This document shows, one piece after another, positions 43,480-57,300 of a DNA stretch of 64,000 nt. How positions within the stretch are numbered: position 1 is the first letter of the stretch; every line of letters begins with the position of its first letter. This DNA is from Undaria pinnatifida. Taxonomy: Eukaryota > Sar > Phaeophyceae > Laminariales > Alariaceae. The notes under the pieces are model-generated. The model saw nothing but the letters and a program-made list of their open reading frames with translations, had not been told where the DNA came from and ran no database searches. The stretch spans positions 6,678,103-6,742,102 of the forward strand of contig JABAKD010000002.1 in the NCBI GenBank assembly GCA_012845835.1. Reading direction: 5' to 3'. The position numbers were made by a program, and so were the translations under genes.

Positions 43480-46230
43480 CTTCGCCCCCCGCCGCCCAGC
43501 CCTGTACCGCTGAGAAGACTGATGGCACGAATTACATACGAATGTACTTCGCTTTCTGTTAGTTTTGAACGAGTGTATCCCATCAATAACACACGGACTT
43601 GGATAGGCCATATTGGAAACGTACTCGCGGGGTTCTCAGCTGGGTGACGCTGCGCCCCGCCCCAACTTCCCGCCCGCCCCCCTACCAACCCCACCGTTAT
43701 TTTCCTCGCGAAGTGCAGGACGACCTTGGAACATTTTTGCGTCTCTGCTGGCCGCAAAAGAGTCAACATCCGTCATACGACCCGTCCTACCGAGTGTTCC
43801 GCACAAAGACATGCTGCAACCGAACTTTCATCGTTTCTTGCGACAACATGGTATCTTGCGACAAGCCCGTCGCACAACTAACTTCCCCGGGTTTGTACCC
43901 CATTCTTCTCCAGCTACGCAACGATCCTGGCATAACTCGTATTGGGTGTGAGCGTGCAGAACTTCCAGGCTGTAACTCCTCTCGTGACTACTCAGAAACG
44001 TTCGGTATTTAAGTTTCTGAGTAGTCGCATGTAGAGTTGCACGCAGGAACCCCTCACGCCCACACCTCATACGAATTATATCAGGCACGGTGTTCAGCAG
44101 GAGAAGAACGGGGTACAAACCCAGATAAGTTTGTTAGGCGACGAGCGTGTCGCACCAAACCACGAAGTTTGGGCGCATCGTATATTTTACGGCATGCTCG
44201 GCAGCATGGACCGCGCGGCGGATGTTGGCTTCTTCTCCACCATGACAAGAGGGGGTTTGTCAAGGTCGCGTCCCGCCCTGCGCCCCGCCCAGCTGACAGT
44301 CCCGCGCGCGCCTGCCAAGGATGGCCTTTCCGACTACATTTGTGATTGATGAGATAGAGTCACACGAAGTCAGCAGGAAGTCCACGCCCCGCCCCGCGCC
44401 CCGTTCCCGGCCGTCCCGCCCTTATACCATAATTCTTGCACTTGCGAAACGCAGGATGTTCTTGACCGTTTTAATTTTGTCATGGCGAAGAGAATATCAC
44501 ACCTGCCGAGCATTCGGCACAAAGAAATGTTGAACTCATACCTCCATCGTTTCTTGCGACATGATGCCCTGTTCTTCTCAAGCTACAACGCTCCACACGT
44601 TCAACGTTCCTGGAATATTTCGCGTGAGGTGTGGGCATGTAGGAAATGCCTGCTAGTAAATCTACATGCCATTGCTCAGAGACGTTCGGTATTAAAGCAT
44701 CTCCAAAGTCTCTGAGTAGTCGCATGCAGACTTACACTTAGGAAGGCTCCCACGTCCACATATCGTACGAGTTGTGCCAGGCACGGTGTTAGACTGGAGA
44801 AAAGCGCGGTACCAACCCGGGAAAGTTTGCCAGGCGACAAATGCAAGTTGATAAAATATTTGTGTCAAATACACGGCAGGATGGATCGCGCGGCGGATGT
44901 TGGCTTCTCAGCCTCCATGACAGGACGGAATTTGTCAAGGTCGCGCCCCGCCCCGCGCTCCGTCTAGCCGACAACTCCGCGTGTGCCTGCCAAGGATGGC
45001 CTCTCCGACTCCAAGGACTATAGATGAGATAAATTCACACGAAGCCAACAGGAAGCGGACGCCCCGCCCTGCGTCATGCTCACGGCCGTTGCCCGCATAT
45101 ACCAACATTCTTGTCCTTACGAAGTGCAGGACAGCCTTGACTAAGTTGCTCTTGTATTGGCAGCGAAGTTATCGGCATCCGCCGCCTGGTCCATCCTGCC
45201 GAGTATTCGGCGCAAAGAAACGCCACGTTCAAATTCGTCGTTGAATGCGACAAGCTCGTCGCCCAGCAAACCTCCCCGGGTTTGTACTCCGTTCTTCCCC
45301 ACTAATACAACATTCCCGGCATAGTTCGTATGAGGTGTGGGCGTGGCAGGCTTCCTGGATGCATCTCGGCGTGTGATTAACCAGAGAAGTTCGGTATTAA
45401 AGTCTCCCGGAAGCATCTGAGTAATCGCAAGTCGAGTTGCAACCAGGAATCTTGCCACGCCCACACCTCATACGAACTATACCAGGAACGTTGTACAGCT
45501 GGGGAAGCACGGGGTGCAAACCTGGAGAAGGTTGCTGGGAGACAAGCTTGTCGCACGAAACGACGAAGTACGAGTTGAGCATTTATTTGTGCCGACTACT
45601 CGGTAGCATGGATCGTACGGCGGACATCAGCTGCTTCCTTGCCATGGCAAAATATCAATTTTAAAGTCGTTCAGCAATTCGTGAGGACAATGTTGCATTG
45701 AGAGTGGGGTGCAGGGAGCTGGGGTCGAGGCCACGCTCCGTCCAGATGAAAACCCCGTGTGTGCCTGCCAAAAATGGCCTCTCCGACTTCGTAGACCGTT
45801 GATGGGGTATGCTCACCCGAAGCCAACAGGAAGTGGACGCCATAATTGCAAAAGGCACAGGCCGGGGCGAGGCAGCAGGGTGCGGCGCGGTGCGGTGCGG
45901 TGCGGTGCGGTGCGGTGCGGTGCGGTGCGGTGCGGTGCGGTGCGGTGCGGTGCGGTGCGGTGCGGTGCGGTGCGGGGCGGGGCGGTGCGGGGGGGAGCGA
46001 AGCGGGGCGGGGCGCGGCGGGGCGAGGCGGGGCGGGGCGAGGCGGGGCGGGGCGGGGCGAGGCGGGGCGGGGCGGGGCGGGGCGGAGGGGACGGGGTGCA
46101 GCTCCGCCCCGCGCCCTGCCCCGCTGACAACCCCGCGTGTTCGGGCCAGGGATGACCTCTCCGATTCAGTGGATAATTGATGAGGTATATTGGCATGAAG
46201 GCAAAAGGAGGAAAAGCAGACCCGCCTGGC
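43480..46230. repeat. Fold-back array 2: three tandem palindromic units, about 700-bp period
   Basis: Three hairpins centred near 44007, 44700 and 45403 have arms of about 280 bp. Arms run AGTGTTCCGCACAAAGA, TCGTTTCTTGCGACA, CCGGGTTTGTACC, GTGTGGGCGTGC, then ACTCAGAAACGTTCGGTATT at the loop, and reverse. Spacers carry a GC-rich string (CCCCGCCCTGCGCCCCGCCC), GCCAAGGATGGCC and GATTGATGAGATA. No transposase is visible. The architecture parallels fold-back arrays 1 and 3 but the sequence differs. Confidence 0.75.
45888..46092 (+). repeat. GGTGC/GGGGC pentamer array
   Basis: About 19 near-perfect GGTGC units followed by about 22 GGGGC/GGCGA variants. It sits in the last spacer of fold-back array 2, where it appears to have expanded from the GC-rich spacer. 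Arg/Gly/Ala frames across it (45709-46180) are artefacts of the repeat. Confidence 0.9.
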
Positions 46231-47930
46231 ATTCGTGCTACTAAAAAGCGTTATGATGATACTGCACGAGTGTACGCCGGCTCCAAATGCCGCGGGAATA
46301 CGTAAAAACTACATATAACAGTATACTTCGGTCTCTACGACTACACGTTGACGCACCATCTCGAGAAGCCTGCTATTCAACAACGATGCATGCAAACTTG
46401 AAAAAATCTCTCTGGGACTGATTGGCAGGGCAACTTTTCTGAACGACAATGTTGTGGCGATACTAAAAGTTAGCGTGGAGCATGCCCTTCCTACAGTAGC
46501 TGGGCCAGCGGTGTCCAGTACCACGGTATTCTAGTTCTTACCATTAATAGTCGTGAAGGGCCATTAGAATACTGCCGTATCGTCGTAGCGACCGGAAAAA
46601 CTATGAGTGCAGCATTACCAAAAGGTCTAGTCTATGGTAGTAAGAGCGTGCAACAGCAGTGCAAGGACCACTATGCTGATCGGTTCGTGTCGAACAGCTC
46701 CTTGCAAATCGGACATATCTTCCACGATTCCCGGGAGCTCGGGCTACCTTCGCGTGGGCGATGCCGTAATATCGTCCGTTTTTTCGACACTGGTTCCCTC
46801 TGAAGTGGCAACGGGGGTTGTCGAATGTTCAAACGCACCACATATCATTAGAACGCGTATTCCAAAATGTCACATATTGGACAGATCGGATCCCATTCGA
46901 CGAGGTCTGCCTTTCCAGGGCAGATAGACCCCTGGTTTATATGATCTGCATGGCGAGACCCCTGGTCTATATTATCTGCATGGTTAGATCATGTTGCCTG
47001 GTGGGAGCCGTACGAGCTGCATGATATTGCACGTATCTTCTGGCTTGGATCTGTACTGCACAGATCCTGCACAACTTATTTTATCGACAGGTATGGGATC
47101 TATGCACGAACCTGTCCGTATCAGCAGCACACTGTTCGGACAGATGTCAACGGCACCCTGCAGACCCTGCAGACCCACACGCCATAGGATCCAAAAATCT
47201 CTCCGTATCTTACGGAACGTTCGAGCTGGCTCAAAGCATGCGTTGCCGCCCGTCTGGGAGCAAACAAATGCATATACTTGTACCGTGTGAATCGAGTGTG
47301 ACGTACAGTCGGAAAATAACAGATCACTGCTGTATGTAGATGCACACGCACCATAGAATCCAAGATATCTCTCAGTATCATAGCCTTGTGCCAGCTGGTC
47401 CAAAACGAGGAGTGTCGCCGGCAGGGAAGCATACATACACACGCACGCATACGAGTACAACGTACAGGCAGGCAACACACCCCCAACGACGACTTCCCAA
47501 GCCAATTTCCTCGAAGACTGGGAAAGCGAGCGATGCGTCTTTTATGGAAAGATCTTATCAATACGAGCGAAATTCCCAAAGCAGCCGGTGTCGTGGTGTG
47601 TTCCCCGCTTGTTTTGGATAAGAGTCCTCGTGGGGTTGATATCCTGCGTGCTGCAAGGTACAGACATAACTCAACGTCACGCCGTAGATCCACATACCAT
47701 CAGATCAAAACTACCTCCGAATATTACAGAACGTCTAGCGTCGGGTCGATACCAGAACTAGCCCGAGCACGAATACACGAACAGGCACTGGCCGAGAAGG
47801 TAGGTACCGGGCGGTGAAGGTTTCAAGGGTGCAACCGGCAAAAAAGCCGAACCGTTTTAGACTTAAATATTGGGACTAGATTTTGATTAATGTGTATAGT
47901 ATAGTCTATTAAATTATCCTTACATATCCG
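46231..47930. repeat. Region with short tandem and degenerate repeats, no gene
   Basis: A 33-bp duplication (GACCCCTGGTTTATATGATC / GACCCCTGGTCTATATTATC) lies at 46926-46990. Three degenerate copies of a roughly 110-bp unit (CCATAGGATCCAAAAATCTC ... GAGCTGGCTCAAAGCATGCG) lie at 47190, 47350 and 47665. The 190-aa minus frame here (47693-47121) crosses these repeats and is not claimed as a gene. Confidence 0.5.
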
Positions 47931-47969
47931 TCCAAAGTGGTACCCTGTGTCTGCCCGATTGTCTGCAAC

Positions 47970-48359
47970 ACTCCAGCCAATCGGGGGCGCGCTGCTCTAT
48001 CTACCCCGTCCACCAGTGACATATATGATAACGGGTTTGCTCCTTACCTGTGTGCGTTATTCTTGCTGAGCTGGAGAGGCGGGGGGGAACGTTTGCAACT
48101 CCCACCCGTTCCCTTCATCTGCAGCGCCGAGCACTGCTGTGTTGTCGGTTTTCGGCATCGTTTTCGGTCATCAATTTGGCTGACACAACGACCTGGTTTC
48201 GGTTTTCGGTTTTCTTGCTTGGGGGTTCACGAAGAGTTGGAGGCACTACTCTAACGGGTTGCGCCCCCGCTCTGTTCTGTTACGCTTACGCTCGACTTTA
48301 GCAGTCCTGGCGCGTGGAACAAACGTAGAGCAGGGCGCCAGCCGATAAACCTATCAGCC
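47970..48359 (+). promoter_or_regulatory. Putative promoter and leader of NDUFA12
   Basis: A CCAAT element (CAGCCAATCGGGG, 47974-47986) lies about 380 bp upstream of the start codon. No TATA box is evident, as is common for housekeeping genes. Between them are pyrimidine-rich stretches and repeated TTTTCGG strings (48150-48215). The start context is TATCAGCCATGG. Confidence 0.3.
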
Positions 48360-51300
48360 ATGGTGGTGTCCGTGGTCGCAAAGTACATGCAGGCGTACCG
48401 GCAGTTCGGGTTGAAGTCAATGCTCACCAAGATGTACACGGTGAGTGCTCGGGTGTGTTTGTTGACGATTTTCTTATCCCTCTCGTACTCGTACTCAAAG
48501 ATGCTAGAATACAGGTCTTCTCGGACGCGTCAAGGCCTATTTTGTCCTTAATATCTTATATTTAGTAAGGGCAAGCGGTCAGTCAAAGGGTCAAACCTCG
48601 GCCGCCTAGCGTATGCACTCGTACTTGTGCTGCCGGACCTATCCACGCTCTCTTGCCTCGAGGGGATGCGAGAGTCGGACTACAGAAAGAGGGAGCGCGG
48701 AGAGGACCACCCAGAAGTACCACGTTGGGATCACTACTGTTAGTCGTCAATGCTGCCGTGATGCGTCGTTGCGTACCAATAGGTCCTGCGTCTCAAAAAA
48801 ATATTACAGTCAGCTTCTATCATACTATCATACCAGGTACGACTGGTATACTTACTGCTGTACCTGTGGTACCTGGTACATACTGGCGACTGCTGAACAG
48901 CCTCTACACCCCGGTTATACAGCGGTGCGATACCTGGTACGCAGAAGAATACGCACCTCGGTACACGGCAGCAGTAGCAACAGCATAACAGCTACCAGGG
49001 GTGTCATATCGTAGGAAGGCTGTGGTTTGGCTGGACTTTACGGCTACCGTTACCTAGCCAGTCAACAAATTGATTATTGATAATCCGCGACTTATCACCA
49101 ACCCACAGCAACAGCGCAACAGGTAACAGCAGTACTCGTACTGCGCACTGCTGTACTTTAATTAACAAGGGGAGGGGCGTTGAGGGGAGACTCAACTGCT
49201 CTCTATTTTGCACCCGATGGTGGGGTGGCTTGAGACCAGGTTGTCTGCAAGGGAAGGAAGGAAGGGCATGCCGGCTACGGGTGATGTCCCGACTGGGTGT
49301 CGGCGAGCTGTCGAGTTGTCGCATGCCAAATTCCACTACTCGTACACACGTACCAGTACATCAGTGGTGGTCCCCTATACTGCCGGTATGTGCCAGCCGG
49401 CAATACCGGCCCTATGGCGGTACCCGTCACTACTCCGCATGCCGACACTATAGCGGGCAACCGGCAATATAGCGGTGACGGTTAAAGCGATTTCAAAGGC
49501 ACTATAGCGGGCAACCGGCACTACTCAACCGGCACCATAGAGAGACCTCTAGTGTACGACAGCAACGAAGCGGTCGTGTTTGTTGCTTATTGGAGCCGCG
49601 TTTCTCTGTTTCCAATATTTGTTTCCTTTTTCCTTTTCCTTATTTTTTTCGGGGGGGGGGGTTCCCTTTTTTCCTTCTTGTAGTACGTAGTCTGGTGTGC
49701 TGTCTTGCATCTGTTTTTTGCCTGCGTGTTCATTGCGGTTCGTTGCGTGGCCAAATCATCTTTTGCTGTACAGCAGTATTTGCAATGTGTTTCTGTCTCG
49801 TAGTTTGTGACCACAGGGCTCGTCTCTCTATCGTAGGAGGCATCGGCATGGACACTTGTTGTGCTCGATGTAGATGGGTGAAAATATCAGTTTCACGTGA
49901 AAAACACACCCATTTGGGCTGTGAGTGTGCTAGGCGTCACGGCTATTAATATTAATATTAATACTACTAACTGCTAGTTGGGTGGAGAAGTAAGCCAACT
50001 ATTCTGTTGATAACTTCTCGTACAGCAGTGCTACATTCCAACACACGATCCGGCCAGGCATGTACAAAAACACAGAACTCCCCAAATTCCCACACGCCAC
50101 TACCAGTTATTAGTGACTTCTGCAATACACTGCACAACCTCGCCAACTAATAGCTAGTCAGCCACCTTACAGCCCTAGAGACTACACGAATATCGGATTA
50201 CCTGGGAACCCCCGTAGAGTTCGACGGTAGCATGGTTTGGGGCGGAAATTGCTGACGCTGACTAGCTCTGTTGATGCCGCTCGTTCCGCTGCTGTAAGGG
50301 GTGTACTCGAAGTTTACAGCAGCAGTAGATTCGTACATATCGTGCGAACGAGCATTGCGGTAGAGAGTTTGAGAATGACCAAGTCTGCGGTATTATTGCA
50401 TTATTACCCTCGTTTCCACTACAGAGAATAGGCCGCTCGCGCGAGCGGTTCTGTACCTCGACCCATAACGGGCTCAAAATCGTGTAGTTGGCGCAGGTGT
50501 AACAAAAACTTGCGTTAGATGTCGACGGTGCATATCTTGAAACCGACAAGCACGCAAGATCAACATTGCCAGCATATAGGGTAGCCACGCGCGCTAGCTT
50601 TGCGTAGACCGAAGTGTGAACCCCCGACCGTTGCCTTGATCGAAAGTCAGTAGACGAACGGAAGGAAACAGCAGAACCACCCACTGCCCACATCTCTGAG
50701 TGTCGTTAGTAGTCATGACTTGTCCTCTCCTGCTGGACTCGCGGCAGTTACTCGTACTCGTGCAAGCTTTAATACGGTTACGGACGCTTTGAACAAACCG
50801 TGGTAATATTTGTCGTGGTACATACCGGTGTGATACGTGTCTTCTACCTGTGCGTGTCTTCCCTGTCCCGTTGGATGCCTTGCTTTTTATCGCCCGGATG
50901 AGCTCTCCCACAATTCGTCGGTGGTGGTTGAGTTTCCGCTCCCGTTTGAATTGAGACTCCATTTGTCCATAAGCCTATACATGAGCCTAAAAAGTTTATA
51001 ACCACTGCCGCGGTACCTCATCCCCCTCCCCCTCGCCCCCGTCCTGCTCCTTACCCCCGTGTCATTGTCCTTCCCGTCGCGACGGCGTGCCCGCACCAGG
51101 TGGGAGACGTCAAGTTTGGAGACCTAAAGGGCGAAGACTCTCACGGCAACAAGTATTTCGAGAACAAGGAGTACCCTTACGGTGAGCGGTGGACGGCGAG
51201 GAGTCGGTCAGTTGCTTCGCCCGGTCTGCCCACCTCAGCGATTCCACCCCCCACTTCCCGCTCTCAACCCCCCACCCCACCCCCGCCGCCACTGTCGGCA

Positions 51301-54300
51301 TCCTTTGGTCGTGTTGCCCCCATATTCGTTGCGCCAGCCGCCCCACCCTAACCCCAATTGCTTCCGCACACACATACCAACCCCCTCGACCCCCACCCCC
51401 CCCGTGCACGCCGCCCTTTCGTCGTGTTCCCTGGTGTTCCTCGCCGAACCCAATCCCCAACCCAGGACAACACCGATGGGTCGAGTACGCGGACATTCAC
51501 AACTACGACAGCAGCACCGTCACTGCCGCGTGGCACCCTTGGCTGCACCACATGAGCGACTTCACGCCTAGCCCCGCGGCGATGGTGAGCTTGATTTCAG
51601 TTCTGTTTTGGTTTTGTTTCTGTGTTTCTGTTCTGTGTTTCCCTCCCCCCCGACCCTTTTTTTCTTCTTTTCTCCCTTTTGGTCTTTCTTTTTTTTTGTC
51701 TTTTCTCCCCTCTTTTTTTCGATCCTCCCCGCCCCCCCTTTTTTATATATTTTTCTCTTCATTTTCCTTCTTATTTTTTTCCTGCGCTCTACTTGGCCTG
51801 CCTAGGGAGCCAGGGATTTCTGAGCAAATCTATGGTACAACGTCCAGATGAATGCGAAATACAGCAGGCATGCATCGTATGCAGTGGAAAAGTCGTAGAC
51901 TCGCAATTACAGCAGCCGCATAAAATACTACAGGAGTTGAGCAACCTGCACTACTGCCGCGAAGAGTACTGCTGCTGTTTTTGGTGTATCCGTTCGGAAA
52001 AACAGAAAAAGAAACGCCCAGTCGCTGAAATCGATGGCGCGTGAGGGAACAATAGATGTTTTCACCTGGAATCTCTGGTATAGATAAACCTGACGATCTC
52101 CGTCATTATCTTGAAGTATATATGTGATGGGCTGTATCTGCGATAGTATCCGAGTTTAAAGCGATACAAGAGTAACTGCTGCTGCTGTAGCATGTATAAA
52201 TTCATCCGCGGTATCATGCCAGTAGCGTAAATTTGATTATTTTTGTACCTGATACAGTAGTCCATGGGGTTGAAGGCGACGGCTTTAGTGTCGTGACCAA
52301 TGGGTGGATCGTCAGGGCGTACCTGCAGACGTTTGCCTCACCGTCCGTTTCTGAGAGGCACCGCCTTACTTCGTGCGGAGAGGTGTCCCGGCAAACAGTT
52401 CGGGTCGTAGAGACCACTTCTGCGTCAGCTACGATTCAGGTGCCCAGTCGACAGCCCCGCGCAGCAGATGCACAATTTTTTTTATGAAGTTCCTGATCAT
52501 AAGGGGTTTGAAATGCGAGTGTGCCACGGCCGTGATTGACGGGTGGATCGTAGGGGAGTGTTTTGCTCCAAACGAAAAATCATCGCCGGTTGCTGCGACG
52601 CGCCGCGTTACCCGTCAATGATGATTTTTCGAACCAAGGATACGGTATATTTGTATTGATAATGGTACTGCTAAAGTATGCCAGAGCCGGCCGGTATAGC
52701 GGAGAAAGAAAAAACTATTTACCAAACAAAATAACAGGGTCACTTCCCACGGGCACAATAACACTCACCCACGTAGTAAACGAAATACCCACCCACCGAC
52801 CACATGTGCTACAGCAGCAGTACAGCAGTACGTACAGCAGCCAACAGATGCGTTCGTTCATACTCGAACGTCACCGAAGCAGGCGGGTGTAGAGGAGATA
52901 CACAAAATAACGCTGCACCTAAAAAGAACAGGGCCACCTCCCACAGGCACAGAAGCGCTCACCCACGTACAAAACGACCTACCCACCCAACCACCCACCG
53001 AACCACCCACCCAACCACCCACAGACCAACCCGTCTACCCACCAAACACCCCAACCACCACATGCTACAGCAGTACAGCAGGACGTACATCAGCAAACAG
53101 ATGCGTTTGGGTCGTACTGATGATGGGCTAGAAATTCCACGTTTTTGTTACTCTCCGCCCCTCCGGGGTGAAACGAGCCGCCCCCGGGAGGGCGCCTTCC
53201 CCCGCCCCCCGCTCGGCGAGTTCAGCTTCGTCGCCCGTTCTTTCGCCGGGGACACCGAGGGCTGACGTGTGGGGCGGTCGTCGCACGGTCGTGGTGGCGC
53301 GGGCGGCCCGGTGCCGCGCGATAGAATCGACGCCGAGCAGGGGGTACTGAAGCCAGCTTAGTCGCGAAGATCCCTTTTAACGTCACTACCATCACCACTA
53401 CGCCACTGTATTACATAATTTTTATGCCCGATTTTCACTTACCGAGTATACCCCGGTCGCTCGAGTAGCTATGTACCTCGCTCAATAACATAACTCATTT
53501 TGTTTTGTTGACACAGCATTATCAAACCAATCAATGGCGGTGGTGCACGTCGCGAATACGAAAAACAGAGAGTCTCAAGATCGAAATGAATGGGGTAGCC
53601 ACCGGCGCGAGACCTTAACAATTACCCCTCTGCCGCAGGCTTAGTCTAAGGAAAGGCGTCCCGACGCTTGTGTGTCAGCTGCGAATCAGGTGCCCTGTTC
53701 GACAGGCCTGCGCAGCAGATCCGCAATGTCAACAAGAACCCGATGATCAGGGTGGTTGACGATGAGAGCTTCGTCGTTGCACTCAATGGGTAATTGTCAG
53801 GAAGTACCTACAGACAAAAGCATCGCCGTTCGTCGCTGCAAGGTACTGCCTTGTGGCGTTCGCAAGTCTTCCGCGCGTCATAAGGTGGTACCTTGCAGCA
53901 ACGGACGGTGAGGCGTTGTCTGCAGGTATTCCCTGACAAGCCTGACAAGCCATCCGTTTATTACAACGATGACGCCTCGATCGTTACGACTCTGATTTTC
54001 TGATCTTTTGTTCAAAAAGTTGTGGAATTTGCTGGGCGGGCGTGTGAAATTGGGCACGTGAACCGCAGCTGACGCACAAGTAGCCTGTACGGCCCCAAGC
54101 GTTCGCCGGAGCACCTCTCTGCACGGTTCGACAGGCCCGCGCAGTACACCCGCAATGTCTAAACAAGAACCCGACGATCAGGGTAGTTGACGGTGAGAGC
54201 TTCGTCGTTGCACTCAATAGGTAGGTTGCCAGGGAGTACCTACAGACAAAGCATCGCCGTTCGTTGCTGCAAGGTGCCGCTTTGGGGCGTTCGGAAGTCT

Positions 54301-57300
54301 TCCGCGCGTCGTTAGGCGGCACCTTGCAGCAATGGACGGTGAGGTTTTGTCTGCAGGTACTATCTGACGAGCCATCCGTTGATTACAACGATGACGCCTC
54401 CACCGTGACCACTCTGATTATCTGGTCCTTTGTTGAAAAAGTTGTGAATTTGCTGCGCGGGCTTGTGGGATCGGGCACTTGAACCGCAGCTGACGCACGA
54501 GTAGCCTGTACGGCCCCAAGCGTTCGCCGGGTCACCTCTCTGCACGTGGTAGGGTGACACGTTGCAGAATCGGATGGCGAAGTTTTGTCCGCAAGTGTGC
54601 TCTCGCAATCCAACCCCCATCGTGCGCCGACCAACATCGAGGGTCGGCTACAGTATATCGAGGATCGGCCGCAGCCAGCAAACAATGTCGTCTCCCCGAA
54701 CTCCAAGAAGAGTAATTGTTAAATAACGCCCCTTATCCCCATTGCCCTAAAGTACTTGATTATCAACTTGTCGGATAGCGGTAATTTGCCCTCGGGGACG
54801 AATGCTAAGAGCCAGGGGTCGTCGCCGCTAGCTGCGAAAACGTGCGCGTTATGGGTTCTGTGCTCTAGGTGTCCCCAAAAGTAAATTTGATTCAAACATA
54901 TACCAGTATGTTGGTTTGACCCCAAAGCGTTGGCAGGACTTATGCGATGACGCTCGGTCCACTGTGGGTTTCTTCGGCACGCGGGAAACGTCGATGCGCT
55001 TCCTCGTCACTATAATGTAAATCGTATTGAAAAATTCTACTAACAACTTCACTTCTCAGCACTGTCACATCGTGTAAATCCTGTCAATGCTTGGGGGTCG
55101 AACGAACAGTACATATGCAATACTTCCTTAGAAAACTTCCCGTGCGATCACATCATATTTTAATCCATGTGTGGGCACAGAGAGCCATGTGTATGATGGA
55201 CGTCCGGCGGCACGCTTACTTGAACGGCGGTAACGCTAGTGGGCGGTGGTGTGCCCTTGCTGGTGCTGTCGCTTGAGCTCGTTGGCGTCGATCTGCGCGT
55301 TGATGACGTCGAGCTGTTACTGCTGTACCGGTAGGTTTATTGGCTGTGAGTCGGCTGGACTTGACTTTTAGTAGTGTCTTTTTTGTTGGGTTGCGAAGTA
55401 AGTTGCTACTGCTGTAGGTGTATAGGACTGTTAGATGGCTGGACTGGACAGCTACAGCGGTTATTTCTTGGGTGACAGCGTAATAGTCGACTGGCGTAGC
55501 TGACTTCGGGCGTTCTCGATGTAAAACGCGTTCCGAGCCACGAACGCACCAGCCAGGTACAACAAAGCGCTAAACTCCGCCATTTTCAAATGCTGCCGGA
55601 AGGAACCTACTACTGTAGTGGCCAACTCATAACCATTTAATAGTCGCCGACTTACAGTGCCTACTCGCATCCCTAGCTGCAGGGCTACTGATTGCAGGGA
55701 GAGTGCCGTTTTTTATTGGTGTTCCTCCGTTGAGGTGTCGTGCTGGTGGTTTGTACTTGAGCATGCCTCCCAGTCGATACTACTTATTCCATTCAACGGT
55801 CGTCAGACCAGTCCTCCCAGTACCAGCTATTTCAGCCCCTGGTACCCTTGAGGCTGGCAAGGACTCAGTTAATTTTGCACGTCCTGCAGCGCGCGTGGTT
55901 ATTGGCGACAACTCATTTTTTTCAGCTCCTGGTACCCTTAGGACAAAGGAGGACCCGGTAATTGGAGCCCCTTGTGCCCTTGGGACCAGCGATAATGCAG
56001 CCGTTTCAGCTCCTGGTAACGTTCGGATGTAAGACGTCTGCTACGAAAGAGGTAGCGAGCTTTTTTGGGCAAAAATGTTTTCGGAGCTTCGTGACCCCTT
56101 AACGCACATATCGCTGGCAGATGTCATTTATTTTTGCCTTTTTTTTCGTTTTATATAGTGAACCATGAGATTTTTATGTGGATTGCACTTTCGTTTTTAT
56201 CATGAGCAGTCTGTTGGGTGGGGTTTAGAGGTCCTCAAGCGAGGACTCCGTCATTTGAGCTCATCGTACCCTTGCGACAAGCGAGGACCCAACCATTTCT
56301 GCTCCTGTTACCCTGGAGATAAGCGAGGGCTCAGCTATTTCAGCTCCTGGTACCCTCGGGACACGCAAGGGCTCAATCCTCTCAGCTGCTGGTACCGTTG
56401 GGACAAGCGAGGACCCAGTCATTTCTGCTGATACCCTTGGGACTCACGAGGACTCTGTAAATTGAGCTCCTGTGGCCCACGCCCCCGCCCGCGCGCCCGT
56501 AACCCCCCCTCCCCCCCGCCGCCTCCCCTACCTTTCTCTCACCTCCTCACCCCCCGCCACATGCCCCACGCCCCCTCAACCTCAACCTCAACCGCCTCCT
56601 TGTTCTCCGCCCGCGCGCTCTTTAGGCGTGTCCGCAACGAATTCGAGGAGGAACAGTGTTGTAATCTCGCCGCTTAAAGCATTTACCCTATTTCGAAACT
56701 AAGGCACCGGTTTTACTCTTGTGTAGTGCCTGAGCAGCTAGATATGTATGGACCTCAAGTCCGTATCCCAATGGTGGCCTCCCCGCTCTTTATGGGCCTT
56801 GCAACCTTTCCTCCCCCCCCCCCCCCCCCCCCCCAACACTCCCTTAACCGCCTGTTTCTCCGCCCACCCCGCTCATTTGCTTCAGTTGATTTCGTCGTGT
56901 TGTCCAACTTCAAAACATGCTATTAATAGTATAATACCGGATGACGTGCCAAACGCAGAAAAATCAGGTTTTTTAACCCCTTTGCAACTGGAAACCCGCT
57001 TTTGGGGACAAAATTACTTGGATTTAGTATAGGGAGGGGTTCGGGGGCTCCAAAGGGGTAAAGTTGGCCCGCACATTTTTTTCATTACCTCCCAAACGCG
57101 CGGTGACGACACGCTCGGGGCGTGAGTCTGGTTTAGGGCTATAGGGTTATGGTTGGGTTGGTTGGACATCCTCTGTTGATTTGTGACACAGAAATTTCTA
57201 GAAGCACTACCGAAAAATGTTTGCATCGTAATAATATTCGTGGTGCCTTGTTTGGTGTGTAATATGTGACACGGCTAGCGATTCAACCTCTTATGCGTAC

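Noticed and set aside
45709-46232. Arg/Gly/Ala-rich proteins
   Set aside because: Produced in all frames by the GGTGC/GGGGC pentamer array.
47121-47693. 190-aa minus-strand gene
   Set aside because: Crosses three degenerate tandem units; no domain, start context or splice support.
50262-51096. Antisense genes in NDUFA12 intron 1
   Set aside because: Frames of 122 and 143 aa on the minus strand have no domain, and no splice or promoter signals were seen.
51568-51851. Phe-rich proteins after NDUFA12 exon 3
   Set aside because: Poly-pyrimidine intron sequence; exon 3 ends at the GTGAGC donor at 51585.
56165-56431. Repetitive protein with 16-residue units
   Set aside because: Explained by the 48-bp minisatellite, which extends well outside the frame and lies in an NDUFA12 intron.
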